A stretch of DNA of 64,000 nt, from the NCBI RefSeq assembly GCF_008253865.1, contig NZ_CP042331.1, positions 2,232,001 through 2,296,000 of the forward strand, given 5' to 3'. How positions within the stretch are numbered: position 1 is the stretch's first letter; each line of letters begins with the position of its first letter. A model generated the notes under the pieces. That model had not been told where the DNA came from and did not search any database. It worked only from the letters and a program-made list of their open reading frames with translations. Shown here piece by piece: positions 7,926 to 16,909 of the stretch. The stretch is from Bosea sp. F3-2. GTDB taxonomy: Bacteria; Pseudomonadota; Alphaproteobacteria; Rhizobiales; Beijerinckiaceae. Position numbers and translations under genes: made by a program.

Positions 7926-10900
7926 CTACGCCTTGACCGTCGGCCAGTCCGGTCTCCCACGGCCGACACGCAAGGCCTCCACCAGCCTTGTGTTACCGGG
8001 CAGCCGGCCTGAAAAGAGGCTGGGCTTGGGGTCCACCGCCGGCTTCTTGAAAGGTGCGACATGCTGGTAGTCGGGCGTCACCAGCCAGGTCCGTCCATCG
8101 CCTTCATCGGTGACGATCCGATAGAGGCCAGCAGGCGGGGCGGTGTCAATGTCGAGCAGTCGCTTATAGTGTCCGACGGACCATTTCTGGATACCGCCGC
8201 TGAGAGCTTCGGTGCGGAAGTGCGCCCACAGCGCAGCCGTCTCGACTGTCGGCCAATCGCCAGCGTCCGTGTAGGCCGTGATCTCGTCGGACTCGAGCCA
8301 AGCTCGCATTTCTGCCGGCGTGACGAAGACCGGCTTGGCATCCTCGATCGCCGCCATGGCCGCACGCCGAGACGGAAGGCCCGCGCGGATCAGCATCGAC
8401 ATCATGAATTGGGGGACGCCGGTTTCGACCGCCGCCGCAGCGCCGCCCGCCACCGTCTCCGGTGACCAGCCGAGGGACATGCGGCGGGTGCGGACCGCCT
8501 CCAGCGCCCAGACCAGGCGATAGGTGAAGGCCTCTTCGACGGCCCGCATGTTCTGCGGTCCGATCTTGGCCACATCCTCGCCGGACACCCAACTGCGCAG
8601 GATAGCCTTCCAATTCGCTGGCAGCGCATTCGCCTTATCAGGGATGAAAGGCCGGATGAACAGCAGACGCTCACCGAGACCGCCGAGCGCATCGACAAGT
8701 TCGTCGATGTCACCGCTCAGCGCTGCGGCGTCGGCGCGGTCGAGGAGTTCGGCCAACTCGTCGGCCATGGCGTCGATGGTGAGGCCGGCTTCAAGCCCCA
8801 CGCCCATGGCGAAATGCCCGCGTCGCGCCTGCGCTGTGGTGGTCTTCCAGATGAGATCAGCGCGCGCCTCGAACACCTTCTTGTGCAAAGGCGCGACGTC
8901 TGCGTCCTCGCGGGCTATCTGGCGCGCCCAGAGCGATCCCTTGAGCGCATCGTCCAAGAGCTTCGGCAAGTCGGCGCGATCGGAATCGAGTGCTTCGATC
9001 AGCCCGAACACCGTCGCATCGAGGCGTTCGACGATTTGCGAAAGCGGCTCCTCGTCGATGGTCTCCTCTTCGTCATCGCCGCCGCCTTCGTCGTCATCGC
9101 CATCAGCGTCGTATTCCACACCAGCCGCCAGGCGCTCGGCGACCGCGGCCTCCTCCGCAGGCGATCTCCAGGCTTCACGGGCATTGGCGAGATATTCCCA
9201 CGCATCATCGCGATCCAGGACACCTTCGCGCGACAGGCGCTCAAGGATCTCGGCGACGATCTGGATGAGGCCGCTTTTCAGCGTGCGGGCATTGGCGGAA
9301 GCGACCAGCTTCCCCCATTCTTTCTTCCGCCAATCGAGCTTATCGAACATGACATGGACGATGAGGCCCTCGACGTCCACGAAGGCGCGGCCGGCCCGGC
9401 CGGCGACGTTCGCGAACTCCTCGCCTTTGATTTTCTCGGCCGCCCGATACAGCGCGGGCACCAACAGGACGGCGGCGTTGAGGTTGAGGCCCTGCGACAG
9501 CGTCGGCGACGCGACGATGACCTTCAGGGCACCCTCGGACAGGAGGGCTTCCAGCTCACGCAGGAAAGGGCTTGGTAGCCGGCCGTGGTGGATCGCGACA
9601 CCCGCCTTCAGGCAGGCGACGGCGGGATGGTTCTCGCCCAACCACTCCTTGCCGACCTCCAGAGCGCGGGCGATTGACGCCTCGTCCACCAGCAGCGAGT
9701 CCAGATAGCCACGCTTGCAGAGGTCCGCGACCTGCTTGCCGTAGCTCTCGACCCAGTTCGCTTGGGTGGAGAAGATCAAGGTCCGCTTACCCTGGCCTGC
9801 AAACTCCCACGCCGCGAACAAGGCTAGATGCGAATTCTTCCGTGGATAGGGCTTCTTCTCTTTCCCCAGCGCTGGCTTCTCGACGACGAATTTGTCGAGG
9901 AACGGACCATCGTCGTCGAGGTCGAGCCGGAGCAGCGCGTCCTTTCCGCGCCATGTAAGCGCGCCGAACCGCTGACGCGTGGGCCGCCAATCGGAGCGTA
10001 CCGGCCCGCCCGGTTCGTCGGAGCGTATCCACGCGGTGAGATCATCCAGCTCGTCGCCGCTGGGCAGGATCGCAGACAGACAGACGATACGGCGCTCGCC
10101 CGCGTCCGCGCGACGAAGCAGACGCTGCACGAGGGTTTCATATCGGATCTCACGTTCGCTCGGGCCGATCATATGGCCTTCGTCGAGGACGATCAGACCG
10201 ACATCGTCGATCAGCGACCGGTCGCTTCTCAGCGCGAAGTCGAGCTTCTCGGGCGTCGCGATGATGATTTCGCGGGAGCGCAGCGCGTCTTCATCGCCAG
10301 CCGAAAGGCCGCTGGCGCCGTAAAGGGAGGAGACGCTGAAGCCGAGCGGCGCGAATGTCTTTCTGAAGGATCGTTCGGTCTGCGCCGACAGGGCACGCAA
10401 CGGCGTGACGATCAACACCCGGCGCGCCGATGATAGGGTCATCAGCGCGGCGATCTCGGCCACGCGGGTCTTGCCTGCACTGGTCGGCAAGGCGACGACC
10501 AGATCGTCGGTGACGTCCGTGGAGCGCCGGGCCGCTTCGCGCTGCGACGGCCACAGCTCCACCTCGGCCGTCTTGCGGGCGTAGAGCGACGAGAGGAACA
10601 GCCGGCGCAGGTCGGGGTATTTTTCCTCCGTCCCCTCCGGCGGCTCGGTCGGCAGGTTCTCGTGCAGCGAATGCTGCCAGAGGTCATCGATCAGGTGGCG
10701 GCACAGGTTTGATATCCACCACAGCGGAACATTCTCGGCGTTGTCCGCCAGACTGACCGCGGTGGCGAGCAATGCCCGCGCGGTCTCGATCGGCTCGGAC
10801 TCGCCCGTCTCGAGCGCGAAGTCAAAATGCGCCAGAGCCCGGCAGATCGTCGTGTTGAGGATAGTCGACAGTGCCTCGTCGATGTCGGGATCTTCGCCCG

Positions 10901-11429
10901 TCAGCGCTTCGGCGATTTCCTCGTCGCCGTGCGCCTCGTCGTCGAGCCACCCGCGAACGAAACCCCGCAGCTGGCCGAAATCGCGCAGGATCAGCTGTCG
11001 GATCGCCGTTTCGCCCGGCGAGGCATTGAGGTCATCTGTCGTCTCGTTGAAGAGCGAATAGGCGACGGCCGAAAACCCAGCCAGATGGTAGGCCGCGGCA
11101 GCAATCGTGCGCCGGAAACCGCGATCCGGCGACTCCGGGTCGCCGTTGCGCACAAGAGCTTCGAAGGCGTTGGCGGCGCGCTCGAATGCCTTGCTGGTCA
11201 ACTCCGACGCACCGGCCTGAGCGCGCAAGGCCATCGCGCCCCGAAGCAAGGCGAAGCCGTGTTCGGCAAGATCGGTTTCGATCGTCGCGCCAAGAGGCGG
11301 CGCATTCGCCGGCAACACGCCATCCTCGCGCATCAGCGACCAGGCGGCGCCGCGATAGAGCAAGCGCCCAAGGATGCCGTCAGCGGTCGCGGTCGCCAGG
11401 AACCCCGTCAACTCGTCAATCGTCTCCAA
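7926..11429 (-). CDS. hamB: Hachiman HamB-like Ski2-type helicase (locus 1)
   Basis: An 1167-aa superfamily 2 helicase. Motif I is LPTSAGKT (314-321), motif Ia TPLRALS, motif II DEGH (416-419), motif III LSAIL (about 451), and motif VI NVAGRAGRAF (674-683), the Ski2/DEAD-like set. Long helical N- and C-terminal extensions flank the core, and an acidic stretch rich in D and E lies around 790-815. It overlaps the upstream DUF1837-type hamA by 14 bp. In Hachiman defence, HamA is a nuclease held by the helicase HamB and released on sensing DNA damage or phage DNA intermediates. The pairing and gene order support that assignment; HamB alone would be only a generic helicase. Confidence 0.82.
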   Translation of the reverse strand: METIDELTGFLATATADGILGRLLYRGAAWSLMREDGVLPANAPPLGATIETDLAEHGFALLRGAMALRAQAGASELTSKAFERAANAFEALVRNGDPESPDRGFRRTIAAAAYHLAGFSAVAYSLFNETTDDLNASPGETAIRQLILRDFGQLRGFVRGWLDDEAHGDEEIAEALTGEDPDIDEALSTILNTTICRALAHFDFALETGESEPIETARALLATAVSLADNAENVPLWWISNLCRHLIDDLWQHSLHENLPTEPPEGTEEKYPDLRRLFLSSLYARKTAEVELWPSQREAARRSTDVTDDLVVALPTSAGKTRVAEIAALMTLSSARRVLIVTPLRALSAQTERSFRKTFAPLGFSVSSLYGASGLSAGDEDALRSREIIIATPEKLDFALRSDRSLIDDVGLIVLDEGHMIGPSEREIRYETLVQRLLRRADAGERRIVCLSAILPSGDELDDLTAWIRSDEPGGPVRSDWRPTRQRFGALTWRGKDALLRLDLDDDGPFLDKFVVEKPALGKEKKPYPRKNSHLALFAAWEFAGQGKRTLIFSTQANWVESYGKQVADLCKRGYLDSLLVDEASIARALEVGKEWLGENHPAVACLKAGVAIHHGRLPSPFLRELEALLSEGALKVIVASPTLSQGLNLNAAVLLVPALYRAAEKIKGEEFANVAGRAGRAFVDVEGLIVHVMFDKLDWRKKEWGKLVASANARTLKSGLIQIVAEILERLSREGVLDRDDAWEYLANAREAWRSPAEEAAVAERLAAGVEYDADGDDDEGGGDDEEETIDEEPLSQIVERLDATVFGLIEALDSDRADLPKLLDDALKGSLWARQIAREDADVAPLHKKVFEARADLIWKTTTAQARRGHFAMGVGLEAGLTIDAMADELAELLDRADAAALSGDIDELVDALGGLGERLLFIRPFIPDKANALPANWKAILRSWVSGEDVAKIGPQNMRAVEEAFTYRLVWALEAVRTRRMSLGWSPETVAGGAAAAVETGVPQFMMSMLIRAGLPSRRAAMAAIEDAKPVFVTPAEMRAWLESDEITAYTDAGDWPTVETAALWAHFRTEALSGGIQKWSVGHYKRLLDIDTAPPAGLYRIVTDEGDGRTWLVTPDYQHVAPFKKPAVDPKPSLFSGRLPGNTRLVEALRVGRGRPDWPTVKA

Positions 11430-12276
11430 GGTCTTCCGCCTCCTGGTACATGGCCGCGATGAAGTCCTGGTGATCCTCTACGTGGATGTTCACGACGTAG
11501 TGGTCCCGGTTGGTCCCGGTGGCGTCGAGATCCTCCTTCAGCGATGCGTGAGGGCCGTTGCCCGACACGGTAAAGAGCATGTGGTCAATGCGATCGGCGC
11601 GAAGGGACTTCAGGCCCACCTCGTCACGGACGCCGCGGCCCAGCACATTGTCATCCGGGTCGTTGCTCTCCAGCAGGCGGTTGGCGATGAAAAGCAGGGA
11701 ATCGGGTGTGCAGCGCCCGTTGTCGCGGTTGAGCACCTTTCGGGCGCTCGTAACGGTGGCTTTGCCGAGCACCTTGTTGCTTTTGGCTTCGCCTTTCAGG
11801 AGCCAGAGCTTCTCGCCGTCCCCCTCGTATCCGGCGCCGATGAAGTCGTCGCCGCGCATGGCCATGTTGCGGCCGTCCTTGTAGCGAAGGCGGCGTACAG
11901 GGACGCGCAGGCCGATCTCCTCCTCCACCAGTTCGGTCGCGAGAATCTCGCCGAGATCGCCGGAACGGCCCTTGGGTGTTTTGGGCATCGCCTCGCTGAG
12001 AATCTTGGCGGCGACCTTGTATCCGAGCCGATCCACATCCTCGGCGATGCGTTCGAGCCGGTCGTAGTGCGAGCGGATCGTCTCGGCGAGGTCATCGCGA
12101 ATTTCGTCGCGGCCGCCATCCTTTTCGACGTAGGTCCAGTAGCGCTTGCGCTTGTCCTTTTTCCTGGTGGCGTCACACCACTTGTTGTACAGCCCCACGC
12201 TTTCGCCAGCCCCCTTAGTCTGCCGCCTTATTCGACGGTTCGACGATGTCTGTACATCGCTCGCCCCGCGCCTCAC
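11416..12276 (-). CDS. hamA: Hachiman HamA-like DUF1837 nuclease (locus 1)
   Basis: A 286-aa protein with the HamA/DUF1837 pattern: a GDLGE segment (106-110) on a helix, then MRGDD (D143/D144), then a strand with GEAK (E163, K165), together a PD-(D/E)XK-type metal site. The C-terminal part (FTVSGNG, then NIHVEDHQDFI) looks like a regulatory or partner-binding region. The gene overlaps hamB by 14 bp and starts 68 bp after the stop of the DUF2235 gene, so it may share that operon's transcript. The basic N-terminus (many R and K before residue 45) makes the exact start uncertain. The protein differs strongly from the other HamA in this window (18707). Confidence 0.8.
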   Translation of the reverse strand: MRRGASDVQTSSNRRIRRQTKGAGESVGLYNKWCDATRKKDKRKRYWTYVEKDGGRDEIRDDLAETIRSHYDRLERIAEDVDRLGYKVAAKILSEAMPKTPKGRSGDLGEILATELVEEEIGLRVPVRRLRYKDGRNMAMRGDDFIGAGYEGDGEKLWLLKGEAKSNKVLGKATVTSARKVLNRDNGRCTPDSLLFIANRLLESNDPDDNVLGRGVRDEVGLKSLRADRIDHMLFTVSGNGPHASLKEDLDATGTNRDHYVVNIHVEDHQDFIAAMYQEAEDLGDD

Positions 12277-12344
12277 GGTTCGACGTCTTTTAGCAGGCGC
12301 TCATCGTAAGCCATGTGCGCATAGTCCGCGGCCACCGAGGAGCA

Positions 12345-13496
12345 CTATGATCGGCATTCTTGTGGAGCCGCCGCGGCCGACCAAACTTCGGATGCCTTAC
12401 GGGCGCCGGTTGGAAGCTCGTAGCCACGCAATGTCCACGCGCTGTCGTGAAGGACTGGATTGGCTCCCGGGTTTCTCCGGCCGAAGAGGTTCAAACGCCA
12501 GCTTTTGCCACCGGTCGAAATATCATAACGGCGCTTAGGCACGAGTTCCGCAAACCACCATTTCCAAGTCAAGGAATCGTGTATCGGCAGGTCGTTCTTT
12601 TCCGCATCCAACGCGACCTGTCGAAGGAGGTCGGCTTCGGCTGCAGCGTCGATCAGAAGACCGTGCTCTGCCGCTTGGTCAAGCATCCACTGTAACGCAA
12701 TGCGCGACAGACCGCTTTCAGCCTCCTTGTACCCGCCGCCGACGTCAGCATGGGCGCCCGCGAACCAAATCTGCCGGACATCCTGGCCCTCGGGCGTTGC
12801 AACGAGGTTGGTGCGGAAGAATGCCCGCCTTTCGTCCAAAGCGACCGCATGGCGGAGAACGGCGATATCCGGGTTGTTGTGCGTATACGGCAGAGATGTA
12901 GGCGAACCGATCCATCCGACGGAACTGACTGTGTCCCAGACGCCCACAAAATGCGGTCGGCAGTCCGCAGTAGCGAGCTCAGCTCTAAAATCGGCGGCAA
13001 GCTGAAAATAGGCCGCACGGCGGTCCGTATTTTCGCCCTCTTTATCGATCGCCCAAAACATGTCCACCAGATAGGGAACCATCGGATCGTTGCCGGGCAT
13101 CAGAAGTCCGTACATCTTAATTAGCGCGACGAGTGCGCGCGCTGTGTAGGCGCCACGGCTGAAGCCGAAGACGAACAGCCTATCTCCCGGACGAAAATGC
13201 GTCATGATGAAGACATAAGCGTCGACGATATCGCGCTTCAGCCCGTAACCGAAGATCAGCCCGGCGAGTTTGGCAATCTTTGCTCCGAGACCTGTGACAA
13301 ATCCAGGAGGGGCTTTTGTACCGACACCAGGGTGATAATAGACGATCTGCCGATAACGATCCTTGCTCAGAATGCGGCACAATTTGGAGACGTTAGTTCG
13401 ATCCTCGCTAAATTGATTTGAAGTCCCGTCGCAACACACGACGATATTTCGCCCTTCAAACTGCTCCGTCGTTTGATTTACTGGCGTTTTATTCAT
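12345..13496 (-). CDS. DUF2235 serine hydrolase (Tle1-like alpha/beta hydrolase)
   Basis: The opening IVVCCDGTSNQ and the nucleophile elbow GFSRGAYTAR (S113) are diagnostic of DUF2235, a family that includes phospholipase effectors of type VI secretion. The probable triad is S113, D188 (GVWDTV) and H249 (WFAGAHADVGGGY). It has no signal peptide or membrane segment. No type VI secretion genes are in the window. Its start overlaps the stop of the metallo-beta-lactamase gene by 4 bp (ATGA), so it is translationally coupled in a three-gene operon with a metallopeptidase. A membrane-attacking or lipid-cleaving effector that stops infection is a reasonable guess, not shown. Confidence 0.78.
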   Translation of the reverse strand: MNKTPVNQTTEQFEGRNIVVCCDGTSNQFSEDRTNVSKLCRILSKDRYRQIVYYHPGVGTKAPPGFVTGLGAKIAKLAGLIFGYGLKRDIVDAYVFIMTHFRPGDRLFVFGFSRGAYTARALVALIKMYGLLMPGNDPMVPYLVDMFWAIDKEGENTDRRAAYFQLAADFRAELATADCRPHFVGVWDTVSSVGWIGSPTSLPYTHNNPDIAVLRHAVALDERRAFFRTNLVATPEGQDVRQIWFAGAHADVGGGYKEAESGLSRIALQWMLDQAAEHGLLIDAAAEADLLRQVALDAEKNDLPIHDSLTWKWWFAELVPKRRYDISTGGKSWRLNLFGRRNPGANPVLHDSAWTLRGYELPTGARKASEVWSAAAAPQECRS

Positions 13497-14779
13497 GACA
13501 AATCTAAGGATGTCTCATGAAAGAGCTCATTCTCTTTCAGGCTCTGGGTCGTGAAGAATGCGGTCTGACGGTCGAGTGCCTGCACCAGTGTTTGGCGGGG
13601 AACCTCGGTGCGGCGTTCTTCGTTCCCGTGCTTGTGAGCCATCGTCGACATCAAAGTTTGGAGACGATTGGGGCCATCCTCGTCGGATTTCTGATCGAAT
13701 AGGTTCCAGAGCGACTTCGGAGTCGCATTCAAGCTGCCATGATGGCCGACTTTATATAGGTCGACTTTCTTGAGTTTTTCCCGAACGTCAGCCTGACTAA
13801 GCGCATAGGACCAGTTCTCGATCTGCGCATCGCCCGGGAAAAGAAGACTCTTCGATCCGCTGCGAAACAGCAGGATCAGGCTCGTATTGTTCAGCACATT
13901 GTCGAGGATGCGAACCAGCCGCAGCATCTGATCAGAGCGCAAGCGCCGCGCCTGGCTGACGAGCCAACGCGCGTCGATGGGAAACTGCGCGCCCACCTTC
14001 TCAACCGTGTAGCCGGGGAAGAGTGGCGCAACCTTGTTAACCTTGGTCGGTCCCAAGGAGGCGGCAGCACGGGCCATCAAATGCCAGAATTCGTGCTGGT
14101 CACGGCTGCGTTGCTTGGTGATCGTTTCCGCCTGCTCGATCGATGGCGGACCGAGGATGTCGATCTGGACGCCTGGCAATAGGTCTTCAAGAGCGGTCTT
14201 GTCACCAGCCTTCGCGTATTCCCGAGCGGCCGACATCGTCATCAAGTTTTCGACGGCCTCAAGATTGGCAAGATTATTCTCTCCCATAAAGGAGAGCTCC
14301 TGGCGCACCGACGGCTGGAGATAGCGGACGCGCTTGACCTCGCTTAAAATCGCGCCGGCCGCCTGTTGCATGGCCACGAGCGAGGAAGCGTGGTGCGCAG
14401 CGAGAGAGGAACCAGGCGGCAACGGGCCTTTGGCATCAACGGCTAGATCCGGATTCTCCGTCCACGGTTGCAAAACCAGTTCAGGCTTCAAGTCGGCAAT
14501 CGTCTTGCCGGAGGACGGGCGCTGCTTCTTCGTCGTGAATCCGGAAATGTGATCCTTGTGGCGGTGGGTAGCGACCACTGCCAGCCTTTGGTCCCTTGTC
14601 CGCTCGGCAATGTTATTGGCAATCAAATCGAGCTGATTTTTCGGAACCCCATCAGGAAGTCCGGTTGAACCGAAGTCGATTAAAACATGCCGTTTCTCAG
14701 CCGGGTATTCGAACGACAACAGGAAGCAATCGCCGAAACCAACTTGGTAAGATGTAATGACTACGCGACCTGGTCTCAT
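13493..14779 (-). CDS. Metallo-beta-lactamase-fold hydrolase
   Basis: A 428-aa protein with an N-terminal strand pair (GDCFLLSFE, then HVLIDFGSTG) and the zinc motif THRHKDH (H72, H74, D76, H77). The C-terminal part carries LLFPGDAQIENW and KVGHHGS, the further metal ligands of the ComEC/Rec2-like branch of this fold. A central insertion of about 150 residues separates the halves. It overlaps both neighbours by 4 bp (ATGA on each side), so the three genes are very likely made together and in proportion. The substrate is unknown; nucleotides, nucleic acids or lipids are all used by this superfamily. Confidence 0.75.
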   Translation of the reverse strand: MRPGRVVITSYQVGFGDCFLLSFEYPAEKRHVLIDFGSTGLPDGVPKNQLDLIANNIAERTRDQRLAVVATHRHKDHISGFTTKKQRPSSGKTIADLKPELVLQPWTENPDLAVDAKGPLPPGSSLAAHHASSLVAMQQAAGAILSEVKRVRYLQPSVRQELSFMGENNLANLEAVENLMTMSAAREYAKAGDKTALEDLLPGVQIDILGPPSIEQAETITKQRSRDQHEFWHLMARAAASLGPTKVNKVAPLFPGYTVEKVGAQFPIDARWLVSQARRLRSDQMLRLVRILDNVLNNTSLILLFRSGSKSLLFPGDAQIENWSYALSQADVREKLKKVDLYKVGHHGSLNATPKSLWNLFDQKSDEDGPNRLQTLMSTMAHKHGNEERRTEVPRQTLVQALDRQTAFFTTQSLKENELFHETSLDLS

Positions 14780-16509
14780 CCAGCCCTCTCGCTCACACCG
14801 CTGCGGGCCAAATGTAGGGCGGCAAAATAGCCCGCCCTGTCATTTTTCCTGTCAAGAAAACCCTGCCTCCAGAGATACGCTAGTCGATCGCCCTGGCGCC
14901 TTTTGTCGCCGCGATCCTTCAAGAGATGGTTGGCGATCTGATATTTGAGTTGGCCATATTCGTCGAAGACCAGCGTGCCGCCGCCTAGCAGCCGTAGCGA
15001 TCGCCAGAATTCGATATCGTCAGGCACATCGACCTTGAAATCCTGGCGAAGCTCACCCGCCGTGACCGTCAGGACCTGTACATATTCGGCAATCGTCTCG
15101 CGCAAAACGAAACCATCCGGCGCGATGCGCACGCTTGGACGCACGGATTGCACCTCAATGTAACCGATGTCACCAATGTTCAGCGCTTTGCGGTTCTCCC
15201 AAACGAAGCGGAAAACCTCCTCGTTATCCCGCAGCATCGAATCGAAGTGGGTTCGGCTGTAGATCATTTCGTCGTCGCACCGCAGCCAGCTGCCATCTAT
15301 ATCGGCGCGAGCGCTGGGATCGATACCGAAGTCCCTGAAGTTCGAAAGCAATGCCTCTCGGTAGCCATAGCGGTCGTCGGGAACGACTTCCCGGTCGACA
15401 GTCAAAAGCGCGGAAAGATAGTCGGAAAAAGAAAGATCAACGGGTGGGCAGTAGTCGATGGCCCGGATGGCCATGGTCAGCAGATGGTCTGCCGCGCGCG
15501 CACCTTCTTCGATGACTAACGACCGGTCCTTCTTGCCGTCGACGATGGTGCCGATGCGTTTGAGGCGACTGACCCAGATATCGAGAAATGACCGCATCAT
15601 CGCGGCGACAAGCAGTTCCCCGCGCTTGTGCACCTCCTGAAACTCTGGATCGTTCTTATAGTCTTTGCCCGGTGACAATCTGATCGAATGGCGAAGCGCG
15701 CAGCCGCGCACGCCACTCATTTCTTGCCCCATTTCGTCCGCTAAGCGGAAAAGGACCGAATTGGCCAGTTGGTCCTTCTCGAGCAGTGCCTGATCGATCA
15801 AGGCCGCGCCGGTTGCTCCGTCAAGTGCGGCGCCAACCACATCGGGCAGCGCGAAAACGGACAGTAGTGCGACGGCGTCAGCTAGACCTTCATGAAAGGC
15901 GCCCTGATCCGGTGACGAGGGTTCGAGATACCGCGAACGTAGGCCATCCAGGATGGCATGAGTGGTCTCGTGGGCTACTACATCGTGCGACAAGCAGGAG
16001 AAAACGGTGTGCGTTTGATCCTGCTTGTCGGGAAAACTCTCGAAATAGCCAAAATACAGCGAGCGATTGTCACGCGAGTAAAACGCGTTTGGCTCGGCAA
16101 ACGCATGAGGCAAGATGTTGAGCTGGTGCCCCTCGCACCCCCATTGCACGCGGCGACCGAGGGCGAATTCGAAGCGTGCCAAAATACGCATGGCAATGGC
16201 GTACACATTCTGAGCATGAAATCGCGGATCAGAGAGGAGGGTCTCGTCCGGCGCATCCTGGAACGGGTCGCGATATTCCCCCTCCAAACCTGATGGCAGA
16301 TCCGCCGGACAATATAGCGCGTTAGCTGTCACGTCATAGTCGACGACGGCCACCCTGTAGCCTCGTGGACCCGACAAGAGCTCCTCAGCTGGGACGTCGA
16401 TCAACGCGGTAACGATCCGACCGCCACTCTTGACCGAAGGATCTTGGGCAATGATTGACAGCCTCCGCGTGCTGCGAAGGCTGTGGCGCGTCCCTTTCAC
16501 ATTGCGCAT
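14776..16509 (-). CDS. Gluzincin-type (HEXXH plus E) metallopeptidase-like protein
   Basis: First gene of the three-gene leftward operon, 577 aa. It has a zinc peptidase signature: HETTH (H180, E181, H184) in a helix, then GAFHEGLADAVALL with a probable third ligand E207, as in thermolysin-like gluzincins. The first 150 residues contain short strands and a region around FYSRDNRSLYFGYF, like the substrate-strand side of such enzymes. There is no signal peptide, so it acts inside the cell, unlike secreted M4 enzymes. A cytoplasmic peptidase beside a hydrolase suggests processing or activation of a partner, which is inference. The ATG at 16509 has no strong ribosome binding site. Confidence 0.7.
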   Translation of the reverse strand: MRNVKGTRHSLRSTRRLSIIAQDPSVKSGGRIVTALIDVPAEELLSGPRGYRVAVVDYDVTANALYCPADLPSGLEGEYRDPFQDAPDETLLSDPRFHAQNVYAIAMRILARFEFALGRRVQWGCEGHQLNILPHAFAEPNAFYSRDNRSLYFGYFESFPDKQDQTHTVFSCLSHDVVAHETTHAILDGLRSRYLEPSSPDQGAFHEGLADAVALLSVFALPDVVGAALDGATGAALIDQALLEKDQLANSVLFRLADEMGQEMSGVRGCALRHSIRLSPGKDYKNDPEFQEVHKRGELLVAAMMRSFLDIWVSRLKRIGTIVDGKKDRSLVIEEGARAADHLLTMAIRAIDYCPPVDLSFSDYLSALLTVDREVVPDDRYGYREALLSNFRDFGIDPSARADIDGSWLRCDDEMIYSRTHFDSMLRDNEEVFRFVWENRKALNIGDIGYIEVQSVRPSVRIAPDGFVLRETIAEYVQVLTVTAGELRQDFKVDVPDDIEFWRSLRLLGGGTLVFDEYGQLKYQIANHLLKDRGDKRRQGDRLAYLWRQGFLDRKNDRAGYFAALHLARSGVSERAG

Positions 16510-16734
16510 TCATTCCCCCCGATGCGCCGCAGAAACAGAATGGCGGCGCCCGCAGCAAAATGCAACTATATGGCGAGGTCTCTTGAGTACTTTTCAGGCC
16601 CGCTCCGACCGGTCATTACCCCTTGTGAGAGCAATTCTGGCGTGCATGAATGCGGCGAAACTGTAGCGTGTCGCGAAGCGGAGATTCGCCTACCGCTAGT
16701 ATGCGCGGGCTTCCTTTTAATCAGAATTCCCTGA
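16510..16734. promoter_or_regulatory. Divergent intergenic region between peptidase operon and RT
   Basis: This 225-bp gap must hold promoters for the leftward peptidase operon and the rightward RT unit. No clear promoter pair is visible. A short stem (GCGAA and TTCGC, about 16674-16690) and further small repeats could form structured RNA; RT systems of the DRT2 and DRT9 types use a non-coding RNA next to the RT gene, so this is one place to look for one. Confidence 0.3.
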
Positions 16735-16899
16735 ATGAGATTGATGCACCTGACGGCTTTACCGGAATTCCAAAAAGCTCCCCTCGCCAACCTGCTACTC
16801 GAAGAGAAGAGGCGTGAGCAGGAGGAAGCTGGCGCCATTGTCGAGGAGCCTGCCCTCTGTGAAGCGGTCGCGGGTCCAGCTCCCCCAGAAGAGCTGTAA
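16735..16899 (+). CDS. Possible 54-aa protein upstream of the RT
   Basis: An open frame starting MRLMHLTALPEFQKAPLAN and rich in E in its middle and end (LLLEEKRREQEEAG). Its TAA ends 10 bp before the RT ATG at 16910, the spacing of an operon partner. A second ATG at 16744 is an alternative start. No clear ribosome binding site is present. If real it is an acidic, helical small protein; its reading frame differs from the basic N-terminal extension that a GTG start of the RT at 16814 would give. Confidence 0.35.
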   Translation: MRLMHLTALPEFQKAPLANLLLEEKRREQEEAGAIVEEPALCEAVAGPAPPEEL

Positions 16900-16909
16900 G
16901 CCTACCGTC

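Noticed and set aside
8524..9708. Long open frames opposite hamB
   Set aside because: They are serine-, arginine- and alanine-rich antisense products of a GC-rich gene with no protein-like pattern.
12345..13496. DUF2235 gene as a type VI secretion effector
   Set aside because: No secretion, VgrG, PAAR or adaptor genes occur nearby, and the gene is coupled to two cytoplasmic hydrolase genes.
16814..16909. N-terminal extension of the reverse transcriptase from a GTG
   Set aside because: The 32 extra residues are basic, unlike RT N-termini, and the region fits better as the end of a 54-aa frame with its own stop at 16897.
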